From Ochrobactrum quorumnocens (GTDB lineage: Bacteria; Pseudomonadota; Alphaproteobacteria; Rhizobiales; Rhizobiaceae): 64,000 nucleotides of DNA. Under the pieces are notes generated by a model that had not been told where the DNA came from, did not search any database, and saw only the letters and a program-made list of their open reading frames with translations. Positions within the stretch are counted from its first letter, which is position 1; each line of letters starts with the position of its first letter. The DNA is taken from assembly GCF_002278035.1 (NCBI RefSeq), contig NZ_CP022604.1, forward strand, positions 620,001 to 684,000, read 5' to 3'. Made by a program: the position numbers and the translations under genes. Positions 46,014-54,856 of this stretch are shown piece by piece.

Positions 46014-46763
46014 GTGGCTGTTGCGCCTCTAATTTTTGATCCAAAATCTCCATATCGGGCTCCATGCGGTGTGTGCGTTGATTGCGATGTACGTCGTATG
46101 GCGGTTTGCTCTGCACTCGATGACGGCGATCTTGGCGCGCTTGAAGCTATCATGACTTCCAAGAAGCTTGATGCAAACGAAATGCTGGTGGAAGAGGGCG
46201 ATCCGAAACGCCGAGTTTTCAGCCTGACTTCGGGCATGTTGCGCATCTATACGTCGCTGCCTGATGGGCGCCGCCAGATTGCCGGTTTTCTGGTTCCTGG
46301 CGACTATCTCGGTCTGGCTGACGATGATGTCTATTCGCAATCGGCGGAGGCTGTTGTCCCTTCGGTCCTTTGCGCCTTTTCTTCCAAGGAAATGGAAGCA
46401 TTGATGGTTAGCTTTCCGAAGCTCAGGGAACGTCTTCACCAGATGACGCGTGAAGCGCTGCGCACTGCGCGCGACAACCAGCTTGTGCTGGGGCGTCTTG
46501 CTCCGGTGGAAAAGCTCGCGAGCTTTCTTTTGGTTTTGGCCGCGCGTGCTGAAAAGCGAGGCGATAAGCCCAATCTCGTTCATTTGGCGATGAACCGTAC
46601 GGATATTGCCGATTATCTCGGACTGACGATTGAAACTGTCAGCCGCAGCTTTACCAAGCTAAAGACACAGGGCCTGATTCAGTTGCTTGATGCAAACACC
46701 GTCGAGATATTATCGCGTCGCTCACTTGCAGCCGTTGCCGGAATGGATATTGAAGCCATCTGA
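46014..46763 (+). CDS. fnrN: FNR/CRP-family oxygen-sensing regulator (FnrN type)
   Basis: 249 residues with cAMP-receptor-like fold. The N-terminus has a Cys cluster, Cys18, Cys21, Cys24 and Cys32, and a central Cys120 (SVLCAFSS) stands where E. coli FNR has Cys122; this is the arrangement of FNR proteins that carry an oxygen-labile 4Fe-4S cluster. A beta-roll (about 45-150) and a C-terminal HTH RTDIADYLGLTIETVSRSFTKL follow. The GTG start has AGGAA 6 nt upstream. In Brucella FnrN activates high-affinity oxidase and denitrification genes. It sits directly upstream of hemN, whose leader has a perfect FNR box. Distinguishing FnrN from FixK relies on the Cys set. Confidence 0.9.
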   Translation: MAVAPLIFDPKSPYRAPCGVCVDCDVRRMAVCSALDDGDLGALEAIMTSKKLDANEMLVEEGDPKRRVFSLTSGMLRIYTSLPDGRRQIAGFLVPGDYLGLADDDVYSQSAEAVVPSVLCAFSSKEMEALMVSFPKLRERLHQMTREALRTARDNQLVLGRLAPVEKLASFLLVLAARAEKRGDKPNLVHLAMNRTDIADYLGLTIETVSRSFTKLKTQGLIQLLDANTVEILSRRSLAAVAGMDIEAI

Positions 46764-46801
46764 GCATTTCTCCACTTGGAGAATGTTTCAAAAGAATAGA
46801 T

Positions 46802-46841
46802 AGAGCGGTTCCAAAACTTAAGTCGTAAACCAAGCCGCTCT
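46802..46841. repeat. Type A hairpin repeat
   Basis: Arms AGAGCGG (46802-46808) and CCGCTCT (46835-46841) enclose TTCCAAAACTTAAGTCGTAA. It is a divergent copy of the type A unit and may serve as fnrN terminator. Confidence 0.6.
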
Positions 46842-46868
46842 GATCGCCATTTATTTGTTTTCATTTCG

Positions 46869-46882
46869 TTGATTTAAATCAA
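46869..46882 (+). promoter_or_regulatory. FNR box upstream of hemN
   Basis: TTGATTTAAATCAA, a perfect match to the FNR/Anr consensus TTGAT-N4-ATCAA. It lies 251 nt before the hemN ATG and 105 nt after the fnrN stop, in the 369-bp gap between them. Confidence 0.85.
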
Positions 46883-46977
46883 TGAAGGTTTCTTGAACCG
46901 CCACTACACCTGATCGTGGAAATTGACGCAGCACAGTCAAATGCTGCTCTGTCTTAACGAGGTGAACAGGTGTCATT

Positions 46978-47151
46978 GTGGCTGGCAATTACAATATCGG
47001 CTGTCAAGTATGTGGGCTTCCTTGCCGCATCATGCCGACTTGCCCCGCAGAATGCCCGTTTGCGTCCTCGTCCAGTACGCGTTGTAGCGACAGGTTATCA
47101 CCAGAACGCAAAACGCGCGGGGCGGAATCATCATGCATGAAGCCACGATAA
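46978..47151 (+). CDS. Candidate Cys-rich small protein overlapping hemN start
   Basis: A 57-codon frame starting at GTG with AGGTG 5 nt upstream. Residues 9-26 contain CQVCGLPCRIMPTCPAEC, spacing C-x2-C-x3-C-x5-C-x3-C, with more Cys at 35 and 52. It begins 96 nt after the FNR box and ends 19 nt inside hemN. The Cys spacing would suit metal or Fe-S binding. Against it: start is GTG, no homologue is known to me, and a second short frame (VNRCHCGW...) competes. Treat as candidate. Confidence 0.3.
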   Translation: MAGNYNIGCQVCGLPCRIMPTCPAECPFASSSSTRCSDRLSPERKTRGAESSCMKPR

Positions 47152-48467
47152 GACGTTATGCAGCACTTGCTGTTCCGCGCTATACATCATTCCCGACCGC
47201 TGCAGATTTCGCGCCAGTCACGCCGGACAGCACCCGCAGTTGGTTGCGCCAGATCGGCCCGGAAGAAAGCGTCTCGCTTTACATCCACGTGCCGTACTGC
47301 AAAGAGATTTGCCACTATTGCGGCTGTCATTCCAAAATGGCGGTCCGCGAAGATGTCATCGAGAATTTCGTTGTCGCGCTGTTAAGCGAGATTGAAACAG
47401 TAAACACAAGCCTGACAGCTCGCCCAAAGGTTGTGCATCTACATTGGGGTGGGGGCACTCCTTCTATTCTGCATACCACGCAGTTCAAGCGCATTATGGC
47501 GGCTTTGAGTCTGGCGTTCGATTTCGATCCAGATATGGAACATGCGATTGAGCTCGATCCGCGTACGGTCAATCCTATTCTGGTGAAGACCTTGGCGTTG
47601 ATAGGCGTAAACCGCGCCAGCCTTGGCGTGCAGGATGTCGATCCCGATGTGCAAAAGGCTATTGGCCGTATTCAGCCTATTGAAACGGTAATAAGAGCCG
47701 CGACGCTGCTGCGTGAAGTGGGCATTGATAGACTGAACTTCGATTTGATCTATGGTCTGCCGCTTCAGACGGTGAAAAGTCTTCGCGAAACCTGCGAGCG
47801 CGTTGCGGCGATGACACCTGATCGCATTGCCTGCTTTGGTTATGCGCATCTGCCACAGCGTCGTGCCAATCAGCGACTGATTGATGAAAGCATTCTGCCC
47901 GATGCCGACGAACGGTTCGCACAGGCAAGTGCTGTTGCTGAAAGCTTTCTTGGCTTCGGATATCAGCCGGTTGGAATAGACCACTTTGCATTACCGGACG
48001 ATACCCTGGCAATTGCAGCAGAAAACGGCACGTTGCATCGCAACTTTCAGGGATACACGACGGATCGTTGTCATACGTTGATTGGGTTTGGCCCCTCATC
48101 GATTTCGCAATATCCAGCTGGTTACACGCAGAATATTTCCGATGTCGGGCAATACAGCAAGCGCGTCGTGGCGGGGGATCTTGCAACTGTGCGTGGCTAT
48201 ACAATGCGCGACACTGACAGACTTCGTGCAGGTATTATCACTGCGCTTATGTGCAACTTCCGCGTTGATCTGAACATAGCCGCACCGGGCGTCGAGTTCT
48301 CCGACGAGCTGGCCTTGTTGCGCCCACTGGTGGCTGACGGTCTGGTGGAAGTGCGCAACGGCGTCATCAGCGCAACAGAAGATGGAAAGCCGCTGATCCG
48401 CTTGGTAGCAGCGACATTTGATGAGTTTCGCAGAGAGAGCATGCACGGCTTCAGCTTCGCCGTGTGA
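47133..48467 (+). CDS. hemN: Oxygen-independent coproporphyrinogen III oxidase
   Basis: Radical SAM enzyme that oxidatively decarboxylates coproporphyrinogen III to protoporphyrinogen IX when oxygen is low. 444 residues; the CX3CX2C cluster motif is Cys56, Cys60, Cys63 (YCKEICHYC) plus the HemN-specific Cys65, followed by WGGGTPS, LDPRTV, GVQDVDPDVQ and NFDLIYGLP. The C-terminal HemN domain contains YTTDRCHTLIGFGPSSIS. GGGGCGG precedes the ATG. Control by FnrN is likely through the box at 46869. Full length and complete motif set. Confidence 0.96.
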   Translation: MHEATIRRYAALAVPRYTSFPTAADFAPVTPDSTRSWLRQIGPEESVSLYIHVPYCKEICHYCGCHSKMAVREDVIENFVVALLSEIETVNTSLTARPKVVHLHWGGGTPSILHTTQFKRIMAALSLAFDFDPDMEHAIELDPRTVNPILVKTLALIGVNRASLGVQDVDPDVQKAIGRIQPIETVIRAATLLREVGIDRLNFDLIYGLPLQTVKSLRETCERVAAMTPDRIACFGYAHLPQRRANQRLIDESILPDADERFAQASAVAESFLGFGYQPVGIDHFALPDDTLAIAAENGTLHRNFQGYTTDRCHTLIGFGPSSISQYPAGYTQNISDVGQYSKRVVAGDLATVRGYTMRDTDRLRAGIITALMCNFRVDLNIAAPGVEFSDELALLRPLVADGLVEVRNGVISATEDGKPLIRLVAATFDEFRRESMHGFSFAV

Positions 48468-48585
48468 GAGATTGCGCACTTTGCGGCAAAGGCATCGCAA
48501 TGTGCGCCAGAACAAAGAAGTAGGGTGCATTTCACTCTATTCAGAGCTGCCGCTGCACCGGGCCGTCAAAAGGTCAGTGGCATCA

Positions 48586-48627
48586 GGAGCACCGTTCGTT
48601 GGGGGATGAACGGTGCTCCACTTTTTT
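48586..48627. terminator. Bidirectional terminator hemN / fsr
   Basis: Perfect 12-bp arms GGAGCACCGTTC / GAACGGTGCTCC with a 10-nt loop, followed by ACTTTTTT on +. Confidence 0.85.
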
Positions 48628-48644
48628 AAACTATCGATGCGTCC

Positions 48645-49850
48645 TTATCGAGCTTTCTCGATCTTCGGCAGGAAGATAGTCAGCAATCCGAGAAGGGGAA
48701 GATAAGAGCATATCTGATAGACAAACTCGATGCTCGTCCGGTCTGCCACCACACCCAGCGCCGCTGCCGCAATGCCGGCGATGCCGAATGCAAGGCCGAA
48801 GAACAGTCCTGACACCATTCCCACACGTCCCGGCAGCAACTCTTGTGCGAAAACAATGATTGCAGGGAAGGCGGAAGCCAGCACGAAACCGATAATAACA
48901 GTGAGAACGGCTGTTACTTCGAGGTTCGCATAAGGCAATGCCAGCGTGAACGGAACGATGCCGAGGATTGAAACCCAGATCACGGTGCGCGTACCGATCT
49001 TGTCGCCGATAGGACCACCGACGATTGTGCCCGCTGCAACCGCACCGAGGAACAGGAACAGCAGCAACTGCGATGCCTGAACGGTCACGCCGAAATGGCT
49101 GATCGTATAAAAGGTGTAGTAGCTCGTGAGGCTGGCCATGTAGACATACTTGGTAAAGATCAGCATGGCGAGCACAGAGATCGACGCAATAACCTTGTTG
49201 CGCGGCAATGGCAGTGTCTTGTCAGGCTTCGGCTTGCTCTTATTGGCGAGATTGTGCTGGTTGTACCAGTTTCCGACATACCAGAGCAGCGCCATGCCAA
49301 TCAGTGCTGCGATCGAGAACCACGACACGCTGGCTTGTCCAAAGGGCAGAACGATAAAAGCTGCAAGCAACGGGCCGATGGACGAGCCGAAATTGCCGCC
49401 CACCTGGAACATCGATTGTGCGAAACCATGACGACCACCGGATGCGAGACGTGCAACGCGAGCGGCTTCCGGATGGAACACAGATGAACCGAAGCCAATG
49501 AAGGCTGCACCGAGAAGCAGAACCGAATAGTGATGCGCGGACGCAAGTAGGATCAAACCGATCAGCGTGCAGCCCATACCGAATGGCAATGAATAGGGCA
49601 TAGGACGACGGTCGGTATAGATGCCGACGATTGGCTGCAAAATTGAAGCCGTGACCTGAAAGGTGAAGGTGAGCAAGCCGATCTGCCAGAACGACAGGCT
49701 GTAATTGTCCTTGAGCATCGGATAGATGGCCGGAAGGAGCGACTGCATCATGTCGTTCAGGAAGTGGCCCATACTCGTGGCCAGAATAATGGCGAGAACC
49801 GTATTGTTTGCGCCAGTGTTTGAAGGCTGCTCGGCAGCACTCATGCTCAT
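48645..49850 (-). CDS. fsr: MFS exporter, fosmidomycin-resistance (Fsr) family
   Basis: 401 residues with twelve predicted helices. Fsr-family pattern: early ATSMGHFLNDMMQSLLPAIYP, PIVGIYTDRRPMPY (loop 2-3), GSSVFHPEAARVARLASGGRHG, and GGPIGDKIGTRTVIW in the second half. E. coli Fsr exports fosmidomycin; in this organism the substrate may differ. The gene is divergent from an AraC-type regulator 175 nt away, a typical regulator-target arrangement. TAGGA precedes the ATG. Confidence 0.88.
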   Translation of the reverse strand: MSMSAAEQPSNTGANNTVLAIILATSMGHFLNDMMQSLLPAIYPMLKDNYSLSFWQIGLLTFTFQVTASILQPIVGIYTDRRPMPYSLPFGMGCTLIGLILLASAHHYSVLLLGAAFIGFGSSVFHPEAARVARLASGGRHGFAQSMFQVGGNFGSSIGPLLAAFIVLPFGQASVSWFSIAALIGMALLWYVGNWYNQHNLANKSKPKPDKTLPLPRNKVIASISVLAMLIFTKYVYMASLTSYYTFYTISHFGVTVQASQLLLFLFLGAVAAGTIVGGPIGDKIGTRTVIWVSILGIVPFTLALPYANLEVTAVLTVIIGFVLASAFPAIIVFAQELLPGRVGMVSGLFFGLAFGIAGIAAAALGVVADRTSIEFVYQICSYLPLLGLLTIFLPKIEKAR

Positions 49851-50024
49851 AGTCCTACTCCGAAGATAATCCGTGAGGGAAATTTCCTCATAATTTGCGT
49901 TGGTTGGGCAGGGAACCCAATTCGAATGTTTTCGAATATTTCTAACCTGACCCCTTCATAATTATATTGTTTCGCGCCTGCTTTCGTGATTTGGTCCATT
50001 ACTTTCGAGAGTGGGCCAAAGCAG

Positions 50025-50906
50025 ATGAAGCTGAAATCGCCACCGGGGCTCTTGTTGCCGGGCAGTGAGGACCTGCAAAAGTTCCATGAACAGCGCATTG
50101 AGATGCTGGAACACTTGAGCGGACCGGTGATCGCGCTGCCGACGAAATATCCGGATGGCTATTTTGTACCGCGTCACAGCCACAGTCGAGCGCAGCTCTT
50201 GTGTGCTTCACAAGGAGTGGTTCTGGTCACGACGGATGCCGGTCGCTGGTTGATCCCTGGGGATCATGCCATGTGGATTCCTGCTGGTGTAAAACATTCC
50301 GTCGAAATTGTCGGCGATGTCTTTATGCGCTCAATCTATATTGCGCTCGACGCCATTTCGGGTGTGCCCGACTATTTGCACGTGGTTGGCATGACGGACC
50401 TGATGCGTTGCCTCATCATCGATGCGACGTCGGTCGACAGCATCCCTGAGCCGGGCAGTCGGGATGCTTTGGTGATTGAGTTGATCCTCAGAGACTTGCA
50501 CACCTTGCCACAAAGGCCGCTCGGACTGCCTTTCCCGGCCGATCCGCGTCTGCAAAATCTCTGTCGTCAATTCGTGAAAAAGCCGTCAGCACGCGCGACA
50601 ATTGATGAATGGGCGGATCGTATGGCGATGAGCCGACGCTCATTCACTCGCCACTTTCAGCGCGAAACAGGCGTGAGCTTGTCAGTGTGGCGCCAGCAGG
50701 CCTGCCTTTTTGCAGCAGTTCCGCGCCTTACGGAAGGCGAAGCGGTCACAAGCGTGGCGCTTGATCTGGGCTATGACAGTGTTTCTGCCTTTACGACAAT
50801 GTTTCGCCGTATGCTGGGTGTACCACCGAAGTTCTATTTGCCGCGTCTTGATGGAGCGCCGTTTGAGCGCAGCGATAGGATCTCTGCTGCATCTCTTGAA
50901 CAATAA
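50025..50906 (+). CDS. AraC-family transcriptional regulator
   Basis: 293 residues: N-terminal cupin ligand domain (FVPRHSHSRAQLLCASQG...PGDHAMWIPAGVKHSV) and C-terminal AraC HTH pair (about 205-285) with ATIDEWADRMAMSRRSFTRHFQRETG and VALDLGYDSVSAFTTMFRRMLG. The cupin type plus HTH is like the NimR/RipA subgroup that regulates adjacent divergent MFS exporters, which fits fsr at 48645. The frame is open to a GTG at 49986 (13 more residues); neither start has a good ribosome site, so start is uncertain. Confidence 0.85.
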   Translation: MKLKSPPGLLLPGSEDLQKFHEQRIEMLEHLSGPVIALPTKYPDGYFVPRHSHSRAQLLCASQGVVLVTTDAGRWLIPGDHAMWIPAGVKHSVEIVGDVFMRSIYIALDAISGVPDYLHVVGMTDLMRCLIIDATSVDSIPEPGSRDALVIELILRDLHTLPQRPLGLPFPADPRLQNLCRQFVKKPSARATIDEWADRMAMSRRSFTRHFQRETGVSLSVWRQQACLFAAVPRLTEGEAVTSVALDLGYDSVSAFTTMFRRMLGVPPKFYLPRLDGAPFERSDRISAASLEQ

Positions 50907-50947
50907 TAACAATTGTCTCGGTGCGTAGAGACCAGTATGAGAAGTTT

Positions 50948-51523
50948 ATGTTATTCCAACGTCGAAATCCGCCGACCCGCAAAGAGCGCCTAAGGCTGCT
51001 GGTCTGGCCGCGCCGTTCATTCGCTCGCTCGTTTAAATATGGCGGCAAGCGCGTGCTACGCATTACTGCGTCTCCACATGCGGTGGCTGCAGGTCTGGCT
51101 GTTGGCGTTTTCTCGGCTTTTACGCCGTTTTTTGGCTTTCATCTGATTATAGCAATTGTTCTGGCTTATTTTCTGGCCGGTAATATTGCTGCAGCAGCGC
51201 TGGGAACCACGCTTGCCAATCCGCTGACGCTCCCGTTCATCTGGGGCAGCACTTATGAGCTTGGCCGCTTTGTCATCAGCGGCGATATTGAAAGCGCGCC
51301 GCCTTTGCATCTAGGACATGCTCTTCAGACGATGAAGTTCGGAGAAGTCTGGACACCTCTACTCAAGCCGATGTTGTTCGGCTCGACCATATTGGGCGCA
51401 GTTTTTGCGGTGGTCGCCTATTTTGTGACGCGCTTTGCGGTCACTGCTTTCCGTCGTCGCAGGCTCGAACGACTTGCTGAAAAGCACAACAAGCACCATG
51501 TCCGGGGGCCGCAGAAAATATGA
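50948..51523 (+). CDS. DUF2062 membrane protein
   Basis: 191 residues: a basic Arg-rich N-terminus ([20 protein letters not shown]), then [30 protein letters not shown] and [21 protein letters not shown] in two or three helices, a soluble loop, and a final helix with a basic tail. The GVF..F.P..G.. and NP.T....W patterns are DUF2062 hallmarks; function unknown. ATG at 50948 is preferred over the GTG at 50921. The stop overlaps acpS (ATGA), so it starts the acpS-lepB-rnc-era-recO run. Confidence 0.87.
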   Translation: MLFQRRNPPTRKERLRLLVWPRRSFARSFKYGGKRVLRITASPHAVAAGLAVGVFSAFTPFFGFHLIIAIVLAYFLAGNIAAAALGTTLANPLTLPFIWGSTYELGRFVISGDIESAPPLHLGHALQTMKFGEVWTPLLKPMLFGSTILGAVFAVVAYFVTRFAVTAFRRRRLERLAEKHNKHHVRGPQKI

Positions 51524-51924
51524 TCATCGGCATTGGTAGTGATCTGATTGATATCCGCCGCATCGAAAAGACCCTTGAGAAGCACGGTGATCGTTTCACC
51601 CAACGTGTTTTTACCGAGCTAGAACAAGCAAAATCAGATGGCCGCAAACAGCGCGCTGCATCCTATGCAAAGCGTTTTGCCGCAAAAGAAGCTTGTTCCA
51701 AGGCGCTTGGCACTGGTCTTTCGAATGGCGTTTTCTGGCGTGATATGGGGGTTGTCAATACACCTTCGGGCAAGCCGACCATGCAGCTCACCGGCGGCGC
51801 GGCTGAGCAACTGAAACGCATGCTGCCAAAAGGCAAACGCGCTGCCATACATCTGACAATTACCGATGATTTTCCTCTTGCGCAGGCTTTTGTCATTATC
51901 GAAGCGCTGCCAGAAACCGAATAA
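51520..51924 (+). CDS. acpS: Holo-[acyl-carrier-protein] synthase
   Basis: Transfers the 4'-phosphopantetheine of CoA to acyl carrier protein. 134 residues; the Mg-binding motif [12 protein letters not shown] with Asp8 and the second motif [18 protein letters not shown] with the Glu/Lys pair are complete. Four-nt overlap with the DUF2062 gene. A hairpin follows directly at 51926. Confidence 0.96.
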   Translation: MIIGIGSDLIDIRRIEKTLEKHGDRFTQRVFTELEQAKSDGRKQRAASYAKRFAAKEACSKALGTGLSNGVFWRDMGVVNTPSGKPTMQLTGGAAEQLKRMLPKGKRAAIHLTITDDFPLAQAFVIIEALPETE

Positions 51925-51925
51925 T

Positions 51926-51969
51926 GCATGCTGCGGAAAAGCGAAAACGCCTTTCCGATAGCGGCATGC
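51926..51969. repeat. Hairpin between acpS and lepB
   Basis: GCATGC arms with inner GGAAA/TTTCC and GCG/CGC pairing. No T run is seen, so it may modulate read-through into lepB without stopping it. Confidence 0.5.
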
Positions 51970-52090
51970 GCCAAACAATTGCGATTGTGGCAGGTAAACT
52001 CCTGCTCATAATCGTGCGAGGTAGCGGTGATTGGATTGCTTCGAGCAACCTTAGCCGTTATTAGATCGCACATCGGCAAGCGGAGATACA

Positions 52091-52873
52091 ATGAGCGTGT
52101 CCAGCAAAAGTGAAACTAAAAAATCAGGCGGCCTTGGCGAAACCGTCAGCGTTATCGTGCAAGCTCTCCTGCTGGCACTGATTATTCGCAGCCTGCTTTT
52201 CCAACCTTTCAGTATTCCGTCCGGCTCCATGCGCCCAACGCTACTGGAAGGCGACTATCTGTTCGTATCGAAATATGCCTATGGCTATTCGCGCTATTCA
52301 CTGCCGTTCGGTCTTGACCTCTTCTCCGGTCGTATTTGGGGAACTGAGCCCAAGCGTGGTGACGTCGTAGTGTTCAAGCTGCCCAGCGACACCAATGTCG
52401 ATTACATCAAGCGTGTGATCGGTCTTCCAGGTGATCGCGTGCAGATGCGTGGCGGCGTTCTCTACATCAATGATGTGGCTGTTAAGCGCGAGCGGGTTGG
52501 CACAATCGACAATCCTGATGTGACCGAAGTCAATCGTCCAGTTGAAGTCTACCGCGAGACACTGCCGAATGGTGTGACTTACGATACGCTTGATCTGGCA
52601 CCAAATTCTATCGGTGACGATACGCGCGTATTCGAAGTGCCTGCCGGTCATTATTTTATGATGGGCGACAATCGCGACAACTCGCTCGATAGCCGTTTTG
52701 GCGTTGGTTATGTGCCTTTTGAAAATCTGGTCGGTCGTGCAAACATTATTTTCTTCTCGATTGCAGACAAGTCGAGCCCGCTCGAAATCTGGAAATGGCC
52801 ATCTGATGTTCGCTTTAGCCGCCTCATTTCTTGGGTGAGTGGTGAGCCGCATACTGCCGTAACCGGAAACTGA
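52091..52873 (+). CDS. lepB: Signal peptidase I
   Basis: Inner-membrane Ser/Lys-dyad peptidase that removes signal peptides of exported proteins. 260 residues; one N-terminal helix (about 18-38), catalytic Ser46 in PSGSMRPTL, the box C-like Lys107 in YIKRVIGLPGD, and the substrate loop GDNRDNSLDSR. The single-helix form is typical of alphaproteobacteria. The next start (rnc) is 2 nt after its stop. Confidence 0.97.
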   Translation: MSVSSKSETKKSGGLGETVSVIVQALLLALIIRSLLFQPFSIPSGSMRPTLLEGDYLFVSKYAYGYSRYSLPFGLDLFSGRIWGTEPKRGDVVVFKLPSDTNVDYIKRVIGLPGDRVQMRGGVLYINDVAVKRERVGTIDNPDVTEVNRPVEVYRETLPNGVTYDTLDLAPNSIGDDTRVFEVPAGHYFMMGDNRDNSLDSRFGVGYVPFENLVGRANIIFFSIADKSSPLEIWKWPSDVRFSRLISWVSGEPHTAVTGN

Positions 52874-52874
52874 A

Positions 52875-53579
52875 ATGGTCTCCGAGAATAAAACAGCAGC
52901 AATTTTGGAGGAGCGCACGGGACACCGTTTTCTCAATCTGAAACGGTTGGAACGTGCGCTCACCCATTCGAGCGTCCAGGCACCTTCACGTGCCAATTAT
53001 GAACGGTTGGAATTTCTTGGCGACCGCGTGCTTGGTCTCGTGGTTGCTGAGATGCTTTTCGAAGCCTTTCCAGATGCGCCGGAAGGGGAATTGTCAGTTC
53101 GCCTTAATGCGCTGGTCAATGCCGAAACTTGCGCCGCAATTGCCGATGAGATTGGTCTTGCCGATTTGATCCATACCGGCTCCGACATCAAATCCCTCAA
53201 TGACAAGCGTCTGCTTAATGTTCGTGCCGATGTCGTCGAAGCATTGATTGCGACCATTTATATGGACAGCGGACTGGAAGCAGCACGCGGTTTCATCAAA
53301 CGCTATTGGCAGAAGCGGTCTCTTGAGACCGGAGCCGCACGTCGCGACGCAAAAACAGAACTACAGGAATGGGCGCATCAGCAAGGCAATGTGCATCCTG
53401 TCTACGCAATTTTAAGCCGCAGTGGCCCTGATCATGATCCGCTTTTTACAGTTGAAGTGGCTGTGAAGGGATTTGCGCCCGAAACAGGCGAGGGGCGTTC
53501 CAAGCGCATTGCTGAGCAGGCTGCCGCAGAAGCAATGCTTTACAGGGAAACTGTCTGGAAGCGGGACAGTTCTGCGTGA
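52875..53579 (+). CDS. rnc: Ribonuclease III
   Basis: Cleaves double-stranded RNA in rRNA and mRNA processing. 234 residues: RNase III domain with the signature ERLEFLGDRVLGLVVAEML (metal-binding Glu and Asp), second acidic site DVVEALIATIYMDSG, and a C-terminal dsRBD (about 160-228) with ELQEWAHQQGNVHPVY and GRSKRIAEQAAAEAML. Conserved order lepB-rnc-era-recO. Confidence 0.97.
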   Translation: MVSENKTAAILEERTGHRFLNLKRLERALTHSSVQAPSRANYERLEFLGDRVLGLVVAEMLFEAFPDAPEGELSVRLNALVNAETCAAIADEIGLADLIHTGSDIKSLNDKRLLNVRADVVEALIATIYMDSGLEAARGFIKRYWQKRSLETGAARRDAKTELQEWAHQQGNVHPVYAILSRSGPDHDPLFTVEVAVKGFAPETGEGRSKRIAEQAAAEAMLYRETVWKRDSSA

Positions 53580-53600
53580 CGCGTGAATCAGCATTCTTTT

Positions 53601-53700
53601 AGAGCGCCTTGTGCTCTGCCGGGTGCACAAAGGTCGCTCTAACAGTTAATTTTGCCGCATAATTTTACCCTAAACTGATCCGAGTTTAAGGAATTATGCA
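53601..53700. repeat. Type C two-hairpin palindromic element
   Basis: Hairpin 1: AGAGCGCCTTGTGC ... GCACAAAGGTCGCTCT. Hairpin 2: GCATAATTTTACC..TAAACT / AGTTTAAGGAATTATGC. The piece GCACAAAGGTCGCTCTAACA recurs at 61111-61131. Confidence 0.75.
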
Positions 53701-53806
53701 GTAAGTGAAATTCGGCTATAATCGGATCAACAGCGACAGTGGTGGGCCGTCGCATCGGCAGAGCGGTTTGGGCGAGGACCGTTTCCTGCTGCCAAGATTA
53801 CATAGA

Positions 53807-53899
53807 GCAATTCCAGCGAAAGTGGGGACCGGTTTACGCCGGGAATTGCGCAAAACAAAAGATAGGGCGATGCCTGTTCTTTCAAGAACAAGTCCGCTC
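53807..53899. repeat. Type B palindromic repeat before era
   Basis: GCAATTCCAGCGAAAGTGGG ... ACCGG ... GGAATTGCG, then a second hairpin TGTTCTT-TC-AAGAACA with flanking GCGATG..CCGCTC. With the type C element it fills nearly all of the 335-bp rnc-era gap. Confidence 0.75.
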
Positions 53900-53914
53900 T
53901 CAAAAGGATAAGCA

Positions 53915-54850
53915 ATGAACACTCCGACGACGCCGTCAGCCGGCGAAACTGAAACCGGACAGACCCGTTCAGGCTTTGTTGCGCTGATTGGTGCGCCAAA
54001 TGCCGGAAAATCCACGCTGGTCAACCAGCTCGTGGGTACGAAGGTTTCCATCGTCACGCATAAGGTGCAGACAACGCGTGCACTGGTACGCGGCATTTTC
54101 ATCGAGAACAACGCACAGATCGTGCTCGTCGATACGCCCGGTATTTTCCGGCCTAAGCGCAGGTTGGACCGCGCGATGGTCACAACGGCCTGGGGGGGCG
54201 CGAAGGATGCAGATATCATCCTCGTTATCCTCGACGCGCAGGGTAGCCTGAACGAGAACGCCGAAGCGCTTCTCGAAAGCATGGTCAACGTGCGCCAGAA
54301 GAAAGTGCTGGTTTTGAATAAGGTAGACCGTGTTGAGCCGCCAAAGCTGCTTGAACTTGCGCAGAAGGCAAATGAAAAGGTCGCCTTTGACCGCACCTTC
54401 ATGATCTCGGCGCTCAATGGTTCGGGCTGCAAGGACCTCGCAAAGTTCCTGGCGGAGACCGTTCCGAACGGCCCATGGTATTATCCTGAAGACCAGATTT
54501 CGGACATGCCGATGCGCCAGCTTGCGGCGGAAATTACCCGCGAAAAGCTTTATCTGCGCCTGCATGAAGAATTGCCTTATTCCTCGACGGTAGAAACTGA
54601 ACGCTGGGAAGAGCGTAAGGACGGCTCGGTGCGTATCGAGCAAGTGATCTATGTCGAGCGCGAAAGTCAGAAGAAGATCGTTCTCGGACACAAAGGCGAA
54701 ACGATCAAAGCGATCGGACAGTCAGCACGTAAAGAGATCAGCGAAATTCTGGAACAGAATGCGCATCTCTTCCTGTTTGTGAAAGTCCGGGAAAACTGGG
54801 GCAATGATCCTGAACGCTATCGTGAAATGGGCCTCGATTTCCCGAAGTAA
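53915..54850 (+). CDS. era: GTPase Era
   Basis: Ribosome-assembly GTPase that binds 16S rRNA 3' end. 311 residues: G1 GAPNAGKST, G2 Thr in VQTTRALVRG, G3 DTPG, G4 NKVD, G5 SALNGSG, then a C-terminal KH domain (about 225-300) containing VLGHKGETIKAIGQSARKEI. Complete. Likely expressed with rnc and recO, though palindromes lie in the gap. Confidence 0.97.
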   Translation: MNTPTTPSAGETETGQTRSGFVALIGAPNAGKSTLVNQLVGTKVSIVTHKVQTTRALVRGIFIENNAQIVLVDTPGIFRPKRRLDRAMVTTAWGGAKDADIILVILDAQGSLNENAEALLESMVNVRQKKVLVLNKVDRVEPPKLLELAQKANEKVAFDRTFMISALNGSGCKDLAKFLAETVPNGPWYYPEDQISDMPMRQLAAEITREKLYLRLHEELPYSSTVETERWEERKDGSVRIEQVIYVERESQKKIVLGHKGETIKAIGQSARKEISEILEQNAHLFLFVKVRENWGNDPERYREMGLDFPK

Positions 54851-54856
54851 CCCAAC

